A DNA stretch of 64,000 nucleotides from Entonaema liquescens (Eukaryota > Ascomycota > Sordariomycetes > Xylariales > Xylariaceae): contig CADCSX010000007.1 in the NCBI GenBank assembly GCA_902805475.1, forward strand, positions 1,178,001-1,242,000, read 5' to 3'. Positions 1 through 12,277 of the stretch are shown piece after piece (position 1 is the first letter of the stretch; the number at the start of each line of letters is the position of its first letter). The notes beneath the pieces were generated by a model, which saw nothing but the letters and a program-made list of their open reading frames with translations, ran no database searches and had not been told where the DNA came from. Made by a program: the position numbers and the translations under genes.

Positions 1-1088
1 CAATGCTTACAACGTCGAAAAGGCGTGTACATGAGTACTTGCTATGTATGACACGGAATTCAGGCTACACCTATACCGGTTAGCGTAGTTGGTACCTAGG
101 TATAGTTGGAATAAACTAAGCGCGCGGCTAGAGGTATTATTGGCTGGATAAGTATAGGGTACGCTGTACCTGCAGAACAGAGACACACGACGCATACATG
201 TAGGTACAACATATGGGTAATATAATATTAGAATATCTCTAATAAAAGTCATAATACTACATAATAAAGTGCCTTGAAATATCTCTTCAGGGAAATTAGG
301 TATTTATTTAAAATAGTTAGGTAACCTATTAACTGTTTATGATTGGGGATGTCAAACAGTATATACCCTTCGATACGTAATCAACTATAAGAGATGAGCT
401 GGTGCTGAGAGTATATCAAGCTAAACTATAATTGAAAGTGACACATCAGCACCCAGCAAGGACAACAACAGCAAATCGTCATTAGGCATATACACTTCAC
501 AAAATTTTTTCATACAACAAAGCAATGCAACAGTAATGTCAGGTTCATAAATTGGCATAATCTTCCTTTACCCAGACCCATTCTCAAGCGGAGATTACTA
601 TTAACAGTTGCAGTTATAACATCTAACTAAATGTTATATTAATCTCATACATCTTTTTTCAATATTGTGTTCATTCCATTGGTACGGTTATTCTTATATG
701 GGTGTATTATTCATTTATACGACAAAAATACTTTACGCGGGGTATGTAATGTTGCTTTTTGACTTCCTGTGCAGGATTGATTCTTTGCTGAAACCTCTCG
801 ATTCTCATCCAATAGCAATAAAAACATGGCGTCATATTAGACTCAATTATTTCCCTGCGCGGTTGTTCCCCCGAGCTTGTTTAGCTCCCAGCCACGAAAG
901 CAACGACCTGCATTATACATGCAACTGTCAAAAACTTATAGAGATGCGCTTCTAGATCCTTGTAAGCTGTAAGCTCTTACAAGTTGACCGGTTACGTGTA
1001 ATTACCTAGCCTCGCTATCCGTCGCTGGGAATTCTTCTAAGAATATTGGGTTTGGGTTTATTTATTAGGTTCATTTGTTGGGTTCGTT
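1..1088. other. AT-rich intergenic region
   Basis: I see no supportable gene on either strand. The longest open frames are short and have no recognisable composition or splice sites. The stretch holds one copy of the palindrome TACCTAGGTA (93-102). Confidence 0.6.
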
Positions 1089-3056
1089 ATGTCTCCAGTG
1101 CCATTTGAGCATCCGGTGAGGTATGTGTTGCTAAGATCTCATTTACTCATAAGCAAAACTGATTAACAATATCGATTCTAGGTACACTCCGCTGGCGGTG
1201 GTTGGTACCTATCTTACGGCGGTGGTCTACTTGACGTATGCAATCGCTGCTGGTTTCTACGCATCGTATATGTCCTTGGGTCCAGCTCAGGATACACGAT
1301 CGCGTTACGCGCAACGTAGGAGATTGGTTCCTATTTTTCTCGGGCTTGCTGCCGTGGCTTTTTCTTTGGCGACTTATAACTCTGTGGCGTCTGCTGTCTT
1401 GTCGTATAAGACATGGGCTCATGAGCATGGCGTTCATCAACGAGAACGGTATTCATTTATTACTCCCACTCCAAATATTACTTAAGTCTAACGTACATGT
1501 AGCTATCTCCTCGCCGAGAAACTTGTCCTTACACCTCGGGACCTAAGAAGATCAAACTCACTTTATATCACCCAGTGGTTAAGTGATACTCCTATCTTCT
1601 ACGATGCCTTAGAGATTGTCGCTGAGAAGGCTCGTCGCTTCTGGTGGGGGCAGCAGATCGATCTCGCGACGGTAGCGTTTAGCATGCTATTATCAATCGA
1701 GGGGCGACGACGAAATATCCCCTTAACAGCTTCGTTTTTAATTCTAGCTCACCTTGTCAGCCTATCCTTCGCGCAGAATCTATTTTACGTCGCCCTTCTC
1801 TTGACGCCGTCGCCACTGCCTCCAGGAAGCGAGAGCCTTGAGATACCTGTCGTACCTCTCCTTTCGACGTTGATTTGGCTTCGCGACAAGGTTATTGCTC
1901 CAAAACCAAAGAATTGGCACTTACGTCCTCGCATACTTCTCACGGCCCTAGCTTTAAATTATGTTTCAATATTCTTGCTCCCTTATGCTGCGGACACACA
2001 TTCGTTTGTGAATGTAGTCCATGTCGCTCGAGCATCGACTTTTTGCCCCTTATCTTACCAGCGATAGCGCCGGTCAGCTGGGGTACTGTCTATTTACACC
2101 CTCATGATGCCTACGGCTCGCTCAAGACAATATTCCGGACGATTTCCGTTGTGTCTTTTGGGTTACACGCCAAGTCTAGCATCGAAGGTCTACGCTACAA
2201 TATTCCCGACTCCCACCATCATCGTCACAGCGTCTTCCTCCCCTGGAATGTCGAAGAGAGGTCCAACTGGGAACGCAGCACTACAGCAATCGGCAAGGTT
2301 CTGGGTTCCCTCTATGATCATCCCGCTGTAAACGCTGTTGGGTGTGATGTTCTGGTCTGCACAATTAGCCTCGGTCTATGGGCTGCCATCCGTGCTATTA
2401 GCGTACAGGACATTATCGCATCAGCTGTCCCGAGTTTCAAATTTCGTCTCAGGGCTAGACGCGTCGTCGAAGATAAGATGTTTCGTATACCTCGATCGCC
2501 CTATACCCCCTATACCCCTATTAGGTCAAGCTACGACTATCCCGAAGATCGCATGTCAGAACATTCGATGACTCTAAGAAGTCAAAGTAGGGCAGCGCTA
2601 TCGAGGCTAAGAAGTTCGTCGAGGTTGAGGAACGCATCAAGGTTGAGGAGTGAATCGAATACTAGGAATTCATCAAGAGCAAGGAATATGTCGAGACTAA
2701 GAAATGAATCAAGACCAAGAAATCTATCGAGATTGAGAAATGAATCGAGACCAAGGAATTCATCAAAAATAAGAAGTGTGTCGAGGTTTGGAAGTGTTGC
2801 AAGTTCGAGCACACCGAGTGATGATGGAACTGTAACTCCGGGACGAAGACGAGGACGCGCAAGGGTGTCTAAGAAGCACGATGAGAAATTATATCCATCT
2901 GCTATATTCTCGCCTAGGTCGTCGGTGGAGTCAGACCTCCTGCCGGCTACCGAGTCAGATTGGGACTCCGCGGCTGTGGCTTGGAGTATGGTTGTATTTG
3001 CTGGGCTCGGTTCAGCGTCTGCGGGTGTTCTTGGAGGGGAATGTATTGCGAGATGA
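1089..3056 (+). CDS. Multi-pass membrane protein with Arg/Ser-rich repeat tail (frame break near 2040)
   Basis: Start ATG at 1089. Two introns fit well: 1121-1181 and 1449-1502 (GT-AG, the second with a TCTAAC branch site). The protein has about six to seven hydrophobic segments, then a basic tail in which units like SRLRN-ES-RPRN recur, then a last hydrophobic stretch before the stop at 3054-3056. I recognise no family. The exon running from 1503 is open in one frame to 2067, but the sensible continuation (FLPLILPAIAPVSWGTVYLHP) is one frame away. It joins at a run of five T (2040-2044) where one extra T would restore the frame. A poorer alternative is a 74-bp intron 2004-2077, which would delete that hydrophobic stretch. 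Either an assembly indel or a real frameshift is possible. Confidence 0.7.
2578..2790 (+). repeat. Degenerate in-frame Arg/Ser/Asn repeat inside the membrane-protein gene
   Basis: About twelve diverged 15-18 nt units encode variations of S-R-L-R-N-E/A-S-R. Units remain in frame, so this is a protein-level repeat (basic, serine-rich, probably disordered and a plausible phosphorylation target) rather than random tandem DNA. Confidence 0.7.
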
Positions 3057-3851
3057 GAGACGAATGGATAGGTTAAGGTTATTATGAGGAGTTTGGATTG
3101 ATGATGAGAGTAATGAGTTCAAACAGGATTGGGAGGTATTGGAGGTTATCGGAAGCGGGTAATGATGAGAAGCGGTTTATGACTTACGAATGAGACTCAG
3201 CTAAGCGGTCACGGATGAATACCTTATATATCTATCTAAGTATCTAGATATTGAACTTGACAATTCTTAGATTCCTTTTAGGAAAGTATGTATATATTAT
3301 AAATTACCTTTGCGTTCTGATATATCGCTAAGGTACCTATTTATCACCCCGTCTCACCCCTGTTTCTTTATTTTTGAGAGAAAAACTCTATAGTAAGATA
3401 TCTAACGAAGCTAGGGTTTCCCTTTTAAAGAAATTTTTATTTATTTCTCTCTAGCTATCATTACCAGCCTTTAACCCTCACTGGCCCCCGCCCCTGCCCC
3501 ATAACCCCTGAAATTTATCTGCGTGAGTTATATCCGATAAAAGAGTTACCATGTTCGCAATTGCCTTCGCTCATTTTGATAAGCTTCTGCTTCGGGTGCA
3601 CCTTGGTATGTCATTCGTATAAGCTGCTGCTTCCTCAAAATGAACGGCTTGCACAGTGTTCAGGAGAAGTACAGGAATTTTGCCAATATACCTATGTACC
3701 CCCTGTTAACGCCGGAGACCTCAACCGCAAAGCTTCAATAACCCATCTTTAGCCCCTTTACCCCTAATCACGACGTTGGCCACGATTATTTAGCCCATAT
3801 AAGCTGAAATGTTTATCTGATAATTATTGTCATAATGTCACTCGTACAACA
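3057..3851. other. Intergenic region
   Basis: AT-rich spacer with a pyrimidine-rich patch around 3420-3510. I see no supportable gene or RNA. Confidence 0.5.
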
Positions 3852-4778
3852 ATGGCTAGGTAAGTTTTATTCATTATAGCTCTCACAGCTTCGTTCAACC
3901 ACTAACACAGAGAAGCGGATGTAAACCCGACATACTCGGCCGGGTCATTGGAATCCATCCCTCACGTGTTACGCTGCCGCATCTACTAGTTCTACTTGGG
4001 CCTCCACGAAAGGCCTCTTACTCTCAAGGTCCCCGAGCCTATAAACCCCGACGGAACCCAGGATGCTCCCGTGCCCCGAGGAATGTTTCATTTTGGGTGT
4101 GATTGCCCTGTGGCCGTCGCCAATCGAGTCGGCTTACGACGCGATATCCTCGACATCAACCTAGCCTACACCTCCAAGTTCTTCTCGGAGGAGTTTCTCT
4201 CTTACATGTACAGTAGAACGGTACGCGATATCCATGCTCCCCTTTTACCTCCGAATCAATGAACAATCTCCTAGGGTCCTAACCGCGCACGGCAGACTCT
4301 CACTTTCCTATGCACGTGCACCCTGCTATTCCACCTGGACGCCAACCCCTTTCTAGCCACCAACATCAACCGGCTCAGGCTCGTCTGGGCCGGCGTCTTC
4401 TCCAACTGGGCCTTCTCGGCGCTCGCCAAGATCCGACTAACACAGCTCACCCTCGTGATCGGAGATTTCACCACCATGTACCCCCCGGTCTTAGAGGGGA
4501 TGTACCGGATGTACTTCCGGCGGTGGAGGACGGACATCACCAACGCCATGGGCATGCAGGAGCTGGGCTGCCTCCGCGGTATTCGGGACGTAGGTGTCGA
4601 GACCGTCGGAGAGCGATCAGCCCTCCTTGCCGAGCAGGAGCGGGACAGCTTACAGAGGTTCCTACGCGACGTCGTAACTTATCCGTCCCCCGAGGAAGAA
4701 TCGAAGGGTAGAGCTAATTCAAGCCGGAGCGATGTGCAATTGTCAACTATGTCACACGACTCACACTTGTTTAGATAG
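3852..4778 (+). CDS. F-box/2EXR-like hypothetical protein, interrupted by an in-frame TAG
   Basis: Exons: ATG 3852-3859, intron 3860-3910 (GTAAGT...CACAG), 3911-4220, intron 4221-4295 (contains CCTAAC), 4296-4778. The N-terminal part reads SLESIPHVLRCRIY-stop-FYLGLHERPL, which resembles the opening of fungal F-box/2EXR-type proteins where an Arg-Ile-Tyr-Glu helix is usual. The TAG is at 3987-3989. After the second intron comes CTCTLLFHLDANPFL, then a helix-rich C-terminus. All other splice phases agree. An alternative model treats 3921-3989 (GTAAAC...CTACTAG, 69 bp) as an intron, which removes the stop but leaves a 10-nt exon. The family assignment is by resemblance only. The gene is either a pseudogene with a single nonsense change or a gene with an unusual exon. 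Confidence 0.6.
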
Positions 4779-5202
4779 GTGTAAATGATGAAGACATAAT
4801 GACCCCCTATTGGGACAGATCTGTAGATCATAGAGGGGAGAGGATAGGTCAGGTGTTCTTTGCGGGTATTTGGGGTATTTTTTTATTGGGACTGCCAGTG
4901 AATGAGGCTTTTTAGTTTTACCATTCTAGGTACAGCGGTTTATATATTATTAGACGTGCGTACTCATCGTTGTCAATGCCGCAATAGTGAAAGTGTCTAC
5001 ATCACTTTTATTATCTGACAATAAGAGTATTCAAGGAAATATTGGCTTTCTTTTGTGCTATTTATCAAGATGAAGGGCGATACCAAATAATAATTTAGAC
5101 AGTAAAGTTGTCCGTCACAATAGAGGTAAGAACAACATTAAGAGAAAAGGGATTAGATACCTAGGTACATGAAAATTCATTAAGAAAATCAGTAAAAAAT
5201 TA
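4779..5202. other. Intergenic region
   Basis: AT-rich spacer with one TACCTAGGTA palindrome (5158-5167). No gene seen. Confidence 0.5.
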
Positions 5203-5376
5203 TAGCCCAGGCAGGATTCGAACCTGCGTCACTCCAGCGATTCCGTCCTCGGCTCTATCACCTTCTATACCTCTATTTCTATCCTCTAAGTCTATCCCAA
5301 GGAACCTCTAAACGCCAACCCACTCTATAAAGGTGCCTCAGGAAACCGGAGCATGTTACCACTACACCACCGGGCC
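5203..5376 (-). tRNA. tRNA gene with a 103-bp intron; anticodon best read as TTC (Glu), TCC (Gly) not excluded
   Basis: On the minus strand the 5' exon (5376-5341) gives the acceptor strand GGCCCGG, a D arm GTGT-loop-ACAT and an anticodon stem CTCCG. The 3' exon (5237-5203) gives TGGAG, a 4-nt variable loop TGAC, a T arm GCAGG-TTCGAAT-CCTGC, an acceptor strand CTGGGCT and discriminator A. Acceptor pairing has two G-U pairs. Placing the anticodon by the D-arm spacing gives loop G-T-TTC-C with intron 5238-5340. Sliding the stem by one pair gives TCC, and the A discriminator would suit glycine. The intron contains GGAA, able to pair with the anticodon region, as expected for a bulge-helix-bulge splice site. 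It could also be a diverged, inactive copy. Confidence 0.75.
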
Positions 5377-5772
5377 TTATTTCTTAGTGATAGAACATTG
5401 TCAATTGACGCCTTTAACGTGACCGCCGATTGGGATGGTTGGAAGGTGCGTTAGTCACTGTGCACGTTGTCATGGTGAGGAAGGTGCAGACCCAACCCGT
5501 CAAAGACAGATAAGCGTACTCTAATTCACTGACTTATTAAATACATAGGTACTTAAAGACAATTAACGATAGAAATCGTAGAATTAATAGGGGAGAAATA
5601 TCTATTGGCTATCTAACTCATTACTAAGGTACCTATGTAAAGCCCCTTTTATAAAGCCCCTTTTATACATACACAGTACCTCCATCTCCTTGTAATAAAC
5701 TTCACCAACTCCTTCGCTATGCATACTCACTAGGCTTAACATAACACCACATCAGTACCAACTCTATGCCAC
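5377..5772. other. Intergenic region between tRNA and acetyltransferase gene
   Basis: No gene recognised. It includes a short direct repeat (AAAGCCCCTTTTAT, near 5639-5668). Confidence 0.5.
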
Positions 5773-8284
5773 TCACGCTCGTGCAGTTAGTACTCCGCTG
5801 TATACAATGTTTGCAGTCCACAGAGCTGAAAGCAATCCCACAGCCAACGGTCCATTCAACCAGCGCGATAATACCCTTGTGCCGTTGCTCGTATGTGATG
5901 CAAGGCCAATGAATACAGCGGTGAGCATTACACTCTCGAAAACCCGTCCCTAACGGCCCTCCAAATATCCCACAGAGAGTTTTGCTGTGGCATCTCCACC
6001 AAGCCAGATGTGGTACTGTAGGATGTACGTATCTAACGAAAAACCACCCAGAATATTGGGTAGTAAAAGGTACCTCTCTCTCAACATTCTGTGGGAGTTT
6101 CTGAGTACTATAAAACCTAGGATTGGGATCCAGGATATAAGCGGATGGACTCGGTTATATGCTTGCTTTTCTTGTAGATAGGTCTGAGTGACGGCAAAAA
6201 AGATCACCATGCTCCCTGCACAAATGACAGTAAGACAGCGAGTGAACCTCAGAGAGAGTGTTACCCTTCCCCAGCTAACTTGAAGTATGGTCCGCGCTCT
6301 GCGGACAGAGCCACGATAGACAAGAGCTGCTACGATAATTCCGACGAAGGTAATGTAACGATCTAGACGCAGCCTGAATCTTATTTCTTCTGCATCGATG
6401 GATATGAAGAATATAGCGTACATGGCTCTGGTAAAGGCTTCGAGGATACCGGGCGTGAGTATAAACGAATCGGTGATCCTGGCTGTTACCATGATTTTGA
6501 AAAGTAACCAACGCATATCCCGGTTGCGGCTTTTAAAGATAAGAAGCATCGTGTATGAAACGAGATACCAGAACGTTGCTACGGGTGCAAAATAATAGGA
6601 GGTGTACGTTGTCCCCATCATGTACGACAGGAGAACACTCAGAAGATTTATACGGAATAAGATCTCTATGACGCGCTGCAAAGAGAAGTCGTTCGTTGTG
6701 AGAAAGTATAGCGTATGAGCATAGCCGGATATATAGAAATACCCAGCGATAAATAACCGGATGATCTTGTACACCCAAAGAGCCTGGGACGCGTAGTGAT
6801 AGTGATAGAGCAAGATAATCCCTTGCATCAAGCCCTTGATCTCATTAGACTGGGCCCGTGATATGCATCCCGGACCACGATAGCCTGCAAAATCATGTCT
6901 GGACGACGAAGGACTACCTGCTGGCTGATGACCTTTTCTCAATGATAATGCGCTAGCCACCAGCCATGCGAGACAGGCCTTGACGAAAACGCCTTGCTGA
7001 TAATGGCGCTCAGCTTTCCCTATAAAGGAGACGCCGTCGGCGTACCAACACCATATAAGGGCGATAAGTATGTTACCGAGAGCCAAGGCAAACTTGATGC
7101 CTTCTGAATTACCCGCAACCTCCAAGGCACGGCGCGCACTAGACGTGAACCCTGCTACGAGTCCCAGCAGAAGACAGGCTGCCATGAATACGTGGTTCTC
7201 GGGGTCAGCAACGCAGCAAGTGCCTCGGAAAGAGCGTGAACGGGCGCTCGCAGCCGAATTGCAGAGCGCATTTAGCATAATGTTGAGTCTTAGCGCTGCT
7301 ACGCCATCTGACACATGTAAGCCGTCTGCATCAAAGTCCCTTTTAGAATGGGTGGGCATTTTGTTGTACACCCAAGGAATATAAGTCAAATCACCCGAAA
7401 AGACTTGTTCGAGATGATGATTCATTGCTTCAACCCGATCGGGGGTAATGGTTTTAGATCGATTAGGGGCTAGGCTTTCGTAAGCTGGGATTTCTACCGG
7501 TGTTAGAAAGATCTTGTTTGGCGTGCCCCCGGAACTTTGTGTCGTTGACATTGCTGTTGATATGTTTCTATTCAAGTCGGGCGACAGGTATGGTGTGATA
7601 CCAGTGATCGCTCGCTTGAATAGGTTTAGATAGTCATCTCCGCCGTATCGAGCAGCCCAGAGCCCAGGGGCACCCAAGACAACGAGCAAAGGAGGTAACT
7701 CGACCATCTCCGTGATGGCTTCGTCGCTGAAGGGTGTAGGTAAAGGGTGAAAGGTCTTCAGTATACCGTATAATGCGGTAGAGTTTAGCCAGGGGTCCCA
7801 TATGAACTCTAGTTGGGCACAGTCGGTTCGGAATGATAGATCGTGATGCTTATTGTCTGATTGAACTAAACGCTTCAACCGGGTTTCCGACCGGCCGCGA
7901 GCGACTTGTTTGGTAGCAGTCCAGAAAAGCTGCCGGATTGTAGAATCGCCGACGAAGACAACCTTTCTGTCATTGAGGCATTCGCAGAGAGAGTCTGTAG
8001 TATGCTCAACCATACGACAACCCTTTGGTTCCCATCGTCGAGAGCCATCTGGAGCTGGGGGTGACCATGTTCCGTTTTGCAGGAGAGTTAGGCAATGATG
8101 GGGATCCTTTAGACCTGTCAGGCTGTTAGAATAAGCTTCGTAAATTGCCAACAAATGGTAGAAATCTGAGTGTTATATTCGTACCAGCCTCATGACGAAG
8201 TTGTTGTGTGATAAAAAGAAGGAAAACAAGGATAGCAAAACTAAAGTGGGCAACTGTAGGCGTCAGGAGCTCAGTATTTGGCAT
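5773..8284 (-). CDS. Cas1p/CASD1-type O-acetyltransferase (PC-esterase domain plus multi-TM acyltransferase domain)
   Basis: Exon 1 is 8284-8185 (MPNTELL..., one N-terminal membrane anchor). The intron is 8184-8115, and exon 2 starts at 8114 with GLKDPHHC. The lumenal domain has the SGNH/PC-esterase motif FVGDSTIRQLF and a later D-x-x-H-like stretch (DADGLHVSD). About ten membrane segments follow, as in Cryptococcus Cas1p and animal CASD1, which acetylate glycans in the Golgi. The first in-frame stop is TAG at 5950-5952. The same frame then stays open for 58 more codons to TGA at 5773-5775, and these encode another hydrophobic segment (VMLTAVFIGLA) of the kind expected at the C-terminus of the family. 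So the protein is truncated by a nonsense codon, or the TAG is read through or is an error. The first stop gives an end at 5950. Confidence 0.85.
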
Positions 8285-9586
8285 TTTGACCAAAATATCA
8301 CCAAAAAAGCAAACGTCGTGGTTTGGTATTGGAAGAACAAGTATTCAACCAAGAAGATTTCAATGTTTAGATGAAGAGAATAGTTACATGATAGCTGGGT
8401 GCTGCTCGCCATACCTAAGGTATTATACCCTATTATTTCGATTTACATCCTCGAGCAATGGCAACACAGCCCATTAATTCACGGCTCTTATTTCCGTGGG
8501 AAGAGTTATACCTGGGAAGGTGAGGATGTACGAGGTCATCCTATACCAGTTTTACATCACATAGTAAAAAGGAAAGAGTAGTCGCATGCGCAGCTTGACG
8601 TAGGTAAGATTTGATGTAACTGAAGCAGATATTATAAGAATGGAAGTTGTTAGCTACTTCGTACTTTTACCAACGGATATACTTGAAGTAGCTGCCATGT
8701 GCAGAGTGCTACTATGACTGTTTGATTTAGGAACCTAAACTACCTGTAACTATCCTTCCGTAGAAGTATTTCGTGGGCGACTCACTTCGTGAGTGATGAA
8801 TATTTAGGGGGTGGCTAATAGCATGGCTTAGGCCTAATGTTGTGGCTGAGTTGAACCCCACAAGGTGCCAGAGCGATGAAAATTCTCGACCAACAAAATC
8901 TCCATTTTGATATTCCTTTCGTTAACTTCTCATTTCTGAATCTGCGAAATCAACATGGGTGAAACAAAACTTCCTAGTGTCAAAAGTTATTATTCTGTCA
9001 AGCATGCTTCTCCCAGGCTAGATGACGCAACGGCGCGAACTCTAATGCATCATGGAAGCACGACGCGGTATTAAATAGATAATAAGACTCCATTACGCAT
9101 TACGGTCTATCATGAATAGGCCGTCGCGTCTCAGAAAGCAGACATATCAAGAGCCATAAAAAGGTAAATATGATATCAACTCGTCTTTTGCCAATGCTCG
9201 GTCAGGCTCGATTCCACGCCTGATCTTGAGCCGGATACCTCATGTGAGCGTATGAGACAAGAGCAAACTCTACAACGATCTTTGAGTACGGGACCTCCCG
9301 GCGAACAGCGTCGAGGCTTTCGTAATTTATCTGTTGTAACATTGAATACCATCGACTAATCACTTTTATGAACTTGACTTTCTTGTTGGAATTTCACATT
9401 TCAATTTAAGCCGTATATTGCTATCTTAATCAAAGGAAATTTATCGAAACTCCGATCATGTTGCAGTTTAAGCATCTCTAATTAATGTTCCGAAAAATAC
9501 TTGAGACTACCCATCTGCAATGTTCTAACGACTGCGTTACATAGTACGAACAACAATAATCACACAAGAGTTAAAATACTCATTGT
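8285..9586. other. Intergenic region
   Basis: 1.3 kb between two minus-strand genes. It presumably holds the upstream region of the acetyltransferase gene and the 3' end of the carboxypeptidase transcript. No supportable gene seen. Confidence 0.5.
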
Positions 9587-11252
9587 TCAAGCATTCCACT
9601 CGCCTCCAATCCACCTGTTGAACAGGTCTAGAGAGCCCTCAGGCTGGTTGAACGGAACCATGTGACCAGCCTGGTAGATACGTGCGAATGTGAAGTTGCC
9701 ACTGCTCTTCACCACACCGTAGTTGTCGGAGCCCTTGGACAGATCCTTCAGCTCAGCGGCGTTGAATCCCTTCTTGCCGTGCCACTCGAGCGCCTCCGAC
9801 CAGGCCTTGTTGCCGAGCCAGTTGCAAATGTAGTCGGCGTCACCAGCGTAGATGAGGACTGGGATTTGCTTGATAATGTCAGGGACGAGACGGTGGAAAG
9901 GCTTCGACCAATCGCCCTGGAACAGGAAGTTTCTGTTAATATCCGTGTTGCAGCTCTCGTAGTCTTGCACTTCGGCACCGACTGCCTTGAGAACCTTGTC
10001 CTGGTTTAGATACTTGCTGATCCAAGCAGTCTCGGTGTAGCAGAGATTCTCTTGGTCCTTGCACTTCTCACGGATATCGTATACATTGTATCCCGTGCGT
10101 TGGAAGGGACCAATCATAGCATTGTTACAGTAGATGGCGCTGGGAACACACGACCATACGCTCTCGGATTCGTAGCAGCTCGAGATGAGGGACTGGCATC
10201 GGGGGAGAGCATTGTCCATCGACTGGCATTCACTCTCGTCGAGGACCGCATCATACCCACCCTCACCACAGGCCATGGGGCGGTATTGAGCATATTGTGT
10301 GTAGGGGTCGGTCAAACCGTTGCCGATGGCAATGCTTTGCAGGTTGATGTTACGGTTCTTGTGCGATAGAATCTCAGATGCAAAGACGGGGATGTAGTGA
10401 CCAGCATAGGACTCTCCAGCGATGTGGAATGGCTGCTCGCTATACTCGGGGAAGTTGTGGAAGAAGAGAGTAAGCAGAGCGTAAATGTCCTTGCTTGCGG
10501 CAACAGTGTTGTAGACGGGGTTGCTGCTGTAAGAGTAACCAGTGTTGACAGGCTGGTCGATGAAGATAACGGAGGCGTTGCTATTCCACGAGTACTCGTT
10601 GTACTTAAGCGAGCCATCCTTGTTGATGCTAGAGGGGCCCAACTCCATGAAGAGTCCCATCATGGAGGAACAGCCTGGGCCGCCATTCAACCATAGTACT
10701 ACGGGGTCGTTCTTAGGATCGTTTCGAGATTCAAAGAACCCTAGATGTAAAGATTAGCCACGATGCGAGTCTGGGTCTAGTGTCGCATCACTTACAGTAG
10801 AATAGATGCTTGTCGTTAGCTTCGTCGTCAAGGTATCCACTGTACTGCTTGACCTTATCTACGCCGAGCTCGGACGGGTCGACGTTCTTAGCTCGCAGGT
10901 TATAGGCCTCGAGAGAACCGTCTACCTTTCGGTGTTTTACACCGTCAGTCTCAACCCACATGCCTTGGACATCCGCGCCCTTGACGATATGGTTCCATTC
11001 GCTATCTGGGCGGCGTCGGTGAGCTTTGGGGTAGGAGACAAGGTTGGCGGCCTTCTCGTAGAAACCAGGAACTAGAAGGCTCATTTCATCCCATAGACCC
11101 TTAGCAACAGCTGGCATCTCACCAAAAGCTTCGCTAAGGTGATCCAGTGGTCTCTTGACAGCATCGCTGATGCCACCGAGGACCTGCTGTTGGTCTTGTG
11201 CGAAGGCAGCCGTGCTGGCGCCCAGCAAAAGGGCCGAGCTAGCTACTCTCAT
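9587..11252 (-). CDS. cpyA: Carboxypeptidase Y (vacuolar serine carboxypeptidase, S10 family)
   Basis: Two exons: 11252-10796 and 10740-9587, with a 55-bp GT-AG intron. The only ATG of this frame is at 11252 and starts a signal peptide (MRVASSALLLGAS). A propeptide of about 115 residues follows, then the mature enzyme. The S10 signature is clear: LWLNGGPGCSS (oxyanion hole), GESYAGHY (nucleophile Ser), AGDADYICNW (Asp) and AGHMVPFNQP (His). The length of about 536 aa matches fungal CpyA. It is a broad C-terminal exopeptidase acting in the vacuole. Confidence 0.96.
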
Positions 11253-12277
11253 GATGGGTAGCAAGCGAAGATGAACGACGAGCTACCAGTAGTTTGGGAG
11301 GGGGGATGATTAAAATGATGATGATAAGTGATGATGGATGGATTGATGAAGAAAAGGAATAGATGAGAGAGTTAACGATGGGATGGAAACTATGATACAA
11401 ATACAAGAGTCAGACTTGGAGACCGGGGAGCTCTAAGATATGGATGGGCGATGAAACGGGGGATAAGACGAGAACCCAACTGGCCAGTGAACTGAGCTAC
11501 AACGTGCGGTAACCGGCCAACCAGTGGCGTTTTGGTGCCTTAATTAAGTTTATCCTTATTGCTTACATACTACTTTTCTCACATGTTGAGTGCGTGTGAT
11601 TACCCCACAAATGTTAGTAGGTAACTTGCTCGCCTTGCTTAGTACGGATTGGATTACGACAACTGAGCAGGGCTGGTTTATCAAAGCTCCGTGTCGCGTG
11701 ATAGATGGAAGAGACCTTGACCGATAAGCGTCATCGGTCATTCTTCCCCTATGCACCGAGTCTCTATCGATATTGGTTCTCCACTAAGCTATATCGAGTA
11801 GGTACAGTAGGTACATGTACGTTTTTCCTTATCATTATGATTCAGCATGACTTTAGTTAATCAAATTAAGTTATTAAGTTAAAGAATGTAAAGTGTAACT
11901 CTCGTCTCTGGGAACGGAATCTAATCACCTATTCGTTGACCCTGATGAATAGATTGATATACCGTCTAAATATGATTCATATGATGTATTTACATGTAAC
12001 TACCCAGTCAACTGAGCTGTTCCTGCGTCGGTCCCCCTTGCCTACATAAAGGGACCCGCTATGCGTTGGCCCAAAACGTTTATCTTCTTCAGTCGGTAAG
12101 AACGAGCGCACGAGCATTTGCACATGCTTCTTCTCCACGCAAAACCTCGATTTTCGAAATATCACTTTTATACGAATAATCCAACTACCCGACAGTTAAA
12201 CATCAACTGCGACGTCAGACTTTGCGCATCCGGAAAAAAAAATAACTTAAGCATTCTTCTAGCAGCGACGAGACAAC
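11253..12277. other. Intergenic region between divergent genes
   Basis: About 1 kb separating the divergently transcribed carboxypeptidase Y and Sdo1 genes, so it must contain both promoters. No additional gene recognised. Confidence 0.6.

Noticed and set aside
3921..3989. Intron that would remove the TAG of the F-box-like gene
   Set aside because: The donor and length are acceptable, but it would leave a 10-nt exon and discard a stretch that itself looks like the conserved N-terminus. I keep it only as an alternative model.
5203..5376. The tRNA as a UAG suppressor explaining the two neighbouring TAG-interrupted genes
   Set aside because: No register of the anticodon loop gives CTA; the readings are TTC, TCC or, poorly, CCT.
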